From Actinomycetes bacterium (GTDB taxonomy: Bacteria; Actinomycetota; Actinomycetes; Actinomycetales; Cellulomonadaceae), in contig JAFAEH010000047.1 of assembly GCA_023424135.1 (NCBI GenBank), positions 1 through 8,475 on the forward strand: a stretch of 8,475 nt of DNA, read 5' to 3'. Below, piece by piece: positions 5,466 through 8,475 of the stretch. The notes below the pieces were generated by a model. That model saw nothing but the letters and a program-made list of their open reading frames with translations. It did not search any database and had not been told where the DNA came from. Each line of letters starts with the position of its first letter. Position 1 is the first letter of the stretch. The translations under genes and the position numbers were made by a program.

Positions 5466-5898
5466 GCGCATCTCCAGGGGCTCGGCGGCAGGTGGGTCTG
5501 CCGGACCCCCCGGCGACGCACCACTGACGGACCCGCCTGCCGGGCGGCACGCGACAGGACGCACGCGCGCGAGAGGCGAGGTCGTGACGCTCCGCGATGC
5601 GTCCTCGACGCCGAGGAAACTAGCGTCGCCCCGATCGGGCGATGGGCACCTAAACGCTTCTGACCGGGAGGTTCACATCAACTTCTCACCGTGAGACAAC
5701 GTGGTGTGACTCGCCGCGACGCCGCGCCCCAGGGGGCGGGACGCCTCCACCTGCTCGCTTCCACCGCGCACGCGTCACTCGTCGACGCGCCTCGCGCGCG
5801 CGTCCCACCGCGGGCATCCGCCGGGACGCTCCGAGGGGAGCCTCTGCAACGCCGCGGGGCGGAGAGGACCGAACAGGTGGAGCGGACCGGGCAGGCGG
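5466..5898. other. Intergenic region between DUF4352-like gene and tRNA-Gly; no gene seen
   Basis: About 430 bases have no supportable reading frame. The part at 5600-5700 is less GC-rich and probably holds the promoter of the DUF4352-like membrane protein. It contains a near-palindrome around CCGATCGG (5631-5638), a possible minus-strand TAGTTT -10 (5622-5617) and the perfect palindrome described separately at 5684-5696. GCTCC (5828-5832) and GGAGC (5837-5841) make a small hairpin downstream of the tRNA on its transcribed strand. CG-alternating runs near 5785 look compositional. Confidence 0.5.
5684..5696. promoter_or_regulatory. Perfect 6-1-6 palindrome, possible operator
   Basis: TCTCAC-C-GTGAGA is an exact inverted repeat. 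Outside it, GTTCACATC on the left and GTGGTGTGAC on the right are loosely complementary, extending the symmetry to about 45 bases. It lies about 220 bases upstream of the start of the DUF4352-like membrane protein gene. It could be an operator for an unidentified regulator; no known consensus fits well. Confidence 0.3.
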
Positions 5899-5969
5899 AG
5901 CGGGTGACGGGAATCGAACCCGCGCTGTCAGCTTGGGAAGCTGAAGTTCTACCATTGAACTACACCCGC
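5899..5969 (-). tRNA. tRNA-Gly, anticodon CCC
   Basis: On the minus strand a complete cloverleaf folds: acceptor GCGGGTG with CACCCGC, D arm GTTC-AATGGTA-GAAC, anticodon arm TCAGC-TTCCCAA-GCTGA, a 4-base variable loop, and T arm GCGGG-TTCGATT-CCCGT. The loop puts CCC at positions 34-36 (anticodon at 5935-5937), reading the glycine codon GGG. The length is 71 bases with a T discriminator. The next bases are CCG, so the 3' CCA is not encoded and must be added after transcription. Confidence 0.97.
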
Positions 5970-5999
5970 GCGACGCCCTCGTCGGGCGCTGCGGCGTCG

Positions 6000-6030
6000 A
6001 TCCTACCTGCTGCACGGCGTGGTCCTTCAA
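6000..6030 (-). promoter_or_regulatory. Probable promoter of tRNA-Gly
   Basis: On the minus strand TTGAAG (6030-6025) and TAGGAT (6005-6000) resemble actinobacterial -35 and -10 elements with a 19-base spacer. Transcription would begin near 5993, leaving a leader of about 24 bases before the mature tRNA end at 5969. Confidence 0.5.
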
Positions 6031-6093
6031 CCCGCGCCACGACGTGGACGCGCTCGCTTCGCCGGCCACCGCGGACGGTGGCAGGGTCGTCCC

Positions 6094-6693
6094 GTGACCG
6101 CGACGATGCGCCCGTTCCACCCGAGCGACCTGCCCGGCATGTACCGCGTGTGCCTGCTGACGGGCGCCGCCGGACGGGACGCGACGAGCCTGTACCGGGA
6201 TCCGGAGCTGCTGGGGCACGTGTACTGCGGCCCGTACCCCGTCGCGGACCCGGGCCTCAGCATCGTCGTCGTCGACGACGGGGCCGTCGCGGGCTACGTC
6301 GTCGCGACGGCCGACACGGCGGCGTTCGACGCGTGGTGCGAGGACGCGTGGTGGCCGGTGCTGCGCGCGCGGTACGCCCCGGCGGCCGACGCGCGCGACG
6401 GCACGGAGGACCACGTGCTCGTCGGGCGCATCCACTACCCCGAGCCGACCACCCCGCCGCCCGACGCGCCCGCGCACCTGCACATCGACGTGCTGCCGCA
6501 CCTGCAGGGCCAGGGCTGGGGCCGCCGACTGATCGAGGCCGCGGCGGACGTGCTGCGTGAGCGCGGCGTGCCCGGCGTGCACCTGGGGGTGGACGGCCGC
6601 AACGCACGTGCGATCGCCTTCTACGAGCACCTGGGCTTCCGCGTCGAGACCACGTACCCGTGGGGACACCGGCTGCTGCTCGACCTGCGCTGA
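6094..6693 (+). CDS. GNAT acetyltransferase of the O-GlcNAcase C-terminal-domain type
   Basis: The start chosen is GTG 6094, giving 199 residues (MTATMRPFHPSDLPGMYRVC); an ATG at 6106 removes four residues, and an upstream start at 6019 adds only Arg-rich sequence. A CAGGGT 6 bases before the GTG could be a -10 of a leaderless mRNA or a weak ribosome binding site. The N-terminal blocks LLTGAAGRDATSLYRDPELL (21-40), VYCGPYP and WCEDAWWPVLRARY are typical of the acetyltransferase-like family related to the C-terminal half of O-GlcNAcase. Acetyl-CoA binding is indicated by HLQGQGWGRRL (136-146, a QxxGxG motif), and the C-terminal NARAIAFYEHLGF (170-182) is standard GNAT motif B. The usual length of this family is close to 200. 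The substrate is unknown. No glycoside hydrolase is attached. It faces away from the divergent tRNA gene. Confidence 0.88.
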   Translation: MTATMRPFHPSDLPGMYRVCLLTGAAGRDATSLYRDPELLGHVYCGPYPVADPGLSIVVVDDGAVAGYVVATADTAAFDAWCEDAWWPVLRARYAPAADARDGTEDHVLVGRIHYPEPTTPPPDAPAHLHIDVLPHLQGQGWGRRLIEAAADVLRERGVPGVHLGVDGRNARAIAFYEHLGFRVETTYPWGHRLLLDLR

Positions 6694-6706
6694 GGCGCGG
6701 GACTGC

Positions 6707-6760
6707 GACCCCGTCGTTCGTCACGGTATGGACGCCCGTTCCGTGACGGATGACGGGGTC
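6707..6760 (+). terminator. Strong hairpin terminator after the acetyltransferase gene
   Basis: Two 20-base arms (6707-6726 and 6741-6760) pair along their whole length, 18 Watson-Crick and 2 G-U pairs, around a 14-base loop. The stem begins 14 bases after the acetyltransferase stop and ends 25 bases before the putative Zur box of aztD, so it should separate the two transcription units. It has no T tract. Confidence 0.7.
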
Positions 6761-6784
6761 ACGGGCGGAGCAGGCCGATCGTTA

Positions 6785-6814
6785 TTGATAGTGGGTGTCA
6801 GTTGCTGTTAGCGT
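6785..6814 (+). promoter_or_regulatory. Probable promoter of aztD
   Basis: TTGATA (6785-6790) is one base from the TTGACA -35 consensus and TAGCGT (6809-6814) fits the TAnnnT -10, with an 18-base spacer. Transcription would begin near 6821, leaving a leader of about 45 bases. The -35 lies inside the Zur box, a classic arrangement for repression. Confidence 0.6.
6786..6800. promoter_or_regulatory. Putative Zur box upstream of aztD
   Basis: TGATAGTGGGTGTCA matches the Zur-type palindrome TGATAATGATTATCA at 11 of 15 positions, with both outer TGA/TCA trinucleotides intact. Together with its left flank it begins GTTATTGAT (6781-6789), identical to bases 2561-2569 at the rpmB/Mrf-like operator in the same alignment. 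It overlaps the -35 hexamer of aztD. Confidence 0.65.
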
Positions 6815-6836
6815 CGGCGCGTCCCACCCGCCTGCT

Positions 6837-6865
6837 GGAGAGGAACGGGCGCCCGCGCCCTCGTC
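6837..6865 (+). promoter_or_regulatory. aztD leader: distant ribosome binding site with spacer hairpin
   Basis: GGAGAGG (6837-6843) is the only purine-rich site upstream of the aztD ATG but lies 22 bases away. The spacer contains GGGCG (6847-6851) and CGCCC (6856-6860), which make a 5-bp GC hairpin. If folded, the effective gap becomes about 8 bases, close to the optimum. The fold is inferred. Confidence 0.4.
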
Positions 6866-8194
6866 ATGACCACTGCACTGCCCCCGCGCATCCGCCGCGC
6901 GACCCCCGCCCTGGCCGCCGCCGCGCTGACGACGGCCCTGCTCGCCGCCTGCGCCGGCACCCCGGCCGCCGAGAGCGCCGGCGGCACCGGCACCCCGACG
7001 GCCGAGGCGACCACCCCCGCACCCACCGAGCGGTCCACCGCGATCCCCCGCCTGACCGTCACGTACGACGGCGGTGTGCTCGTGCTCGACGCGACCTCGC
7101 TCGAGGTCGTCGCCGACCTGCCCTCCCAGGACGAGGGCTACCTTCGCGTCAACCCCGCGGGCGACGGCCGCCACGTGCTCGTCTCGACGACCGGCGGGTT
7201 CCAGGTCCTCGACGCCGGCACCTGGGGCGAGGCGCACGGCGACCACGCGCACTTCTACACGCTCGACCCGCAGCTCACCGACGTCACGTACCCGGCCGAG
7301 AAGCCCGGTCACGTCGTCGTGCACGACGGGCGCACCGCGCTGTTCGACGACGGCACGGGGGACGTGACGGTGCTCGACGCCGCGCACGTCGGCGACGGAC
7401 CCGACGACGCCCGCACGTACACGACGCCGTCCGCGCACCACGGTGTCGCGGTCGAGCTGCACGACGGCACGCTCGTCGTCTCCGAGGGCACGGAGGAGGC
7501 CCGCACGGGCGCCCGCGCCCTCGACGCCGAGAACACCGAGACCGCCGCGAGCGACCAGTGCCCCGGCGTGCACGGCGAGTCCGTCGCACAGGGCGACGTC
7601 GTCGCGATCGGCTGCCAGGACGGCGTCGTGCTCTTCGCGGACGGCGCCTTCACCAAGGTCCAGAGCCCCGACGCGTACGGCCGCATCGGCAACCAGGCGA
7701 GCTCCGAGGCCTCGCCCGTCGTCCTCGGCGACTACAAGGTCGACAAGGACGCCGAGCTCGAGCGCCCCACGCGCGTGTCCCTCGTCGACACCCGCACCGC
7801 GTCCCTCACCCTCGTCGACCTGCCGTCGTCGTACACGTTCCGCTCGCTGGCCCGCGGCGACCACGGTGAGGCGCTCGTCCTCGGCACCGACGGCTCGATC
7901 CACGTCATCGACCCGGAGACGGCGACGATCCTCCGGTCGATGCCCGTCGTCGACGCGTGGGAGGAGCCGCTGGACTGGCAGGTCGCCCGCCCGGCGATCA
8001 AGGTCCACGACGGCACCGCGTACGTGACCGACCCGGCGACCCGCAGCATCCACGCGGTCGACGTCGAGACCGGTGAGGTGTTCCGCACGGTCACGCTCGA
8101 CGTCGTGCCCGACGAGCTCGCGGTCGCGACCGGCGAGGCCGTGGCGCACGACGACCACGACCACGCGGACGACGAGCACCAGGACTTAACCTGA
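6866..8194 (+). CDS. aztD: AztD-like zinc metallochaperone lipoprotein
   Basis: The 442-residue protein has a signal peptide RIRRATPALAAAALTTALLAAC ending in lipobox LAAC with Cys29, so it should be exported and lipid-anchored. A Thr/Ala/Pro-rich linker (30-58) precedes a beta-propeller-like domain (about 60-425) with repeated strands such as VTYDGGVLVLDATSLEVV and GSIHVIDPETATIL. The cluster GEAHGDHAHFYTLDP (121-135; His124, 127, 129) is the expected zinc site; other conserved-looking features are PSAHHGVAVEL (His191, 192), CPGVHGE and GCQDGV (Cys232 and Cys250, perhaps a disulfide). AztD of Paracoccus is a periplasmic chaperone that hands zinc to the binding protein AztC of an ABC transporter. 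The extreme C-terminus HDDHDHADDEH is a further His/Asp metal-binding tail. The upstream Zur box supports induction at low zinc. No aztABC transporter genes adjoin it in the window. Confidence 0.85.
   Translation: MTTALPPRIRRATPALAAAALTTALLAACAGTPAAESAGGTGTPTAEATTPAPTERSTAIPRLTVTYDGGVLVLDATSLEVVADLPSQDEGYLRVNPAGDGRHVLVSTTGGFQVLDAGTWGEAHGDHAHFYTLDPQLTDVTYPAEKPGHVVVHDGRTALFDDGTGDVTVLDAAHVGDGPDDARTYTTPSAHHGVAVELHDGTLVVSEGTEEARTGARALDAENTETAASDQCPGVHGESVAQGDVVAIGCQDGVVLFADGAFTKVQSPDAYGRIGNQASSEASPVVLGDYKVDKDAELERPTRVSLVDTRTASLTLVDLPSSYTFRSLARGDHGEALVLGTDGSIHVIDPETATILRSMPVVDAWEEPLDWQVARPAIKVHDGTAYVTDPATRSIHAVDVETGEVFRTVTLDVVPDELAVATGEAVAHDDHDHADDEHQDLT
7505..7523. repeat. Second copy of a 19-bp direct repeat (first copy 6845-6863)
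   Basis: ACGGGCGCCCGCGCCCTCG is found here inside aztD (codons for part of the ARTGARALDA segment) and identically at 6845-6863, just before the aztD start codon. The copies are 660 bases apart and in different contexts, one untranslated, one coding. Confidence 0.6.
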
Positions 8195-8206
8195 CGCGCC
8201 CCGACC

Positions 8207-8249
8207 CGGCGGGCGGTGCCACGGTGGGGAGCCCGTGCACCGCCCGCCG
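8207..8249 (+). terminator. Hairpin terminator after aztD
   Basis: CGGCGGGCGGTGC (8207-8219) and its exact complement (8237-8249) form a 13-bp perfect stem with a 17-base loop, starting 13 bases after the aztD stop. CACGG and CCGTG inside the loop can pair as an alternative extension. No T tract follows. Confidence 0.75.
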
Positions 8250-8399
8250 TCATGTCGGCCGGCGCGTCAGCGGTGGCACGCCGTCACCGGTCCTCGAGGC
8301 TCGCGAGCGTCGGCGGCTGCCACAGCCCCGGCACTCCGGCGCCGCGTGCCGCATCCGGTCGGCGCATCCCGACCGGGTCGACAGGGCAGGATCGTCCTC

Positions 8400-8475
8400 G
8401 TGAGCCCGACGGACCCCGCACCCGGCGCCACGCCGGAGCCCGGACGCGACCCCGCACCCGACCCTGCGCCGACAC
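8400..8475 (+). CDS. Probable start of a gene leaving the window
   Basis: A GTG at 8400 opens a frame that stays open to the end (25 codons): MSPTDPAPGATPEPGRDPAP and onward. An AGGA (8388-8391) lies 8 bases upstream. The Pro/Ala/Asp/Glu-rich composition resembles the disordered N-terminal tails found on many actinobacterial proteins, so no family can be named. The 205 bases between the aztD stop and this start hold the aztD terminator and otherwise only a doubtful minus-strand frame ending at 8284. Confidence 0.5.
   Translation, partial: MSPTDPAPGATPEPGRDPAPDPAPT

Noticed and set aside
5691..6560. Plus-strand frame of 289 codons across the intergenic region
   Set aside because: It reads through the antisense of the tRNA (VTGIEPALSAWEAEVLPLNYT, another well-known artefact) and then becomes Arg-rich shadow sequence.
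5686..6669. Minus-strand frame covering the tRNA and acetyltransferase region
   Set aside because: It includes the translated tRNA-Gly itself (CSSMVELQLPKLTARVRFPS, a common spurious peptide) and runs antisense to a clear GNAT gene.
6782..8179. Long minus-strand frame opposite aztD (465 codons)
   Set aside because: It is a composition-driven antisense frame with Val/Arg/Asp/Gly-rich sequence and no recognisable domain; the plus strand has a signal peptide, lipobox and zinc motifs.
1..8475. CRISPR array, insertion sequence, phage or defence system
   Set aside because: No spaced direct repeats, transposase, integrase, terminal inverted repeats or defence-type proteins were seen; the tRNA is not flanked by an integrase or an attachment-site duplication.

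Overview
The window is very GC-rich, with GTG starts, strong third-position GC, leaderless-looking TAnnnT promoters and Actinobacteria-type gene families. The best guess is a high-GC actinobacterium such as a Cellulomonas-like member of Micrococcales. That assignment is inferred from style and was not tested by a search.

Layout, left to right: (1) the 3' part of a YibE/F-family membrane protein on the plus strand, entering from outside the window; (2) a convergent, tightly coupled minus-strand operon of six ribosomal protein genes in the order rpmB-rpmG-rpsN-rpmE2-rpmJ-rpmF, every product lacking its zinc-binding cysteine set (the 'C-minus' forms); (3) a divergent plus-strand gene for a CobW/COG0523-like protein resembling the mycobacterial ribosome-hibernation factor Mrf (Rv0106/MSMEG_6069 type), with both the P-loop and the NKxD motif lost; (4) two minus-strand genes encoding related exported DUF4352-like domains, one a lipoprotein and the other anchored by a single membrane helix; (5) a minus-strand tRNA-Gly(CCC); (6) a GNAT acetyltransferase of the O-GlcNAcase C-terminal-domain type; (7) an AztD-like zinc metallochaperone lipoprotein; (8) the probable start of a further plus-strand gene leaving the window.

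The unifying theme is zinc limitation. Two AT-rich sites that share the 9-mer GTTATTGAT and fit the 7-1-7 palindrome of actinobacterial Zur boxes lie exactly where expected. One is between rpmB and the divergent Mrf-like gene, the other just upstream of aztD, where it overlaps the -35 element. The reading is a Zur-controlled programme. When zinc is scarce, zinc-free ribosomal proteins replace the zinc-binding ones and release stored zinc, an Mrf-like partner modifies or hibernates ribosomes, and an exported AztD scavenges or delivers zinc. Zur itself and the zinc ABC transporter are not in the window. The YibE/F gene, DUF4352 pair, tRNA and acetyltransferase show no zinc-related operator and look like ordinary neighbours.

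Long inverted repeats behave as boundaries: one between the convergent YibE/F and rpmF genes, a 20-bp stem after the acetyltransferase that insulates the aztD promoter, and a 13-bp stem after aztD. I see no mobile element, integrase, CRISPR array or rRNA.
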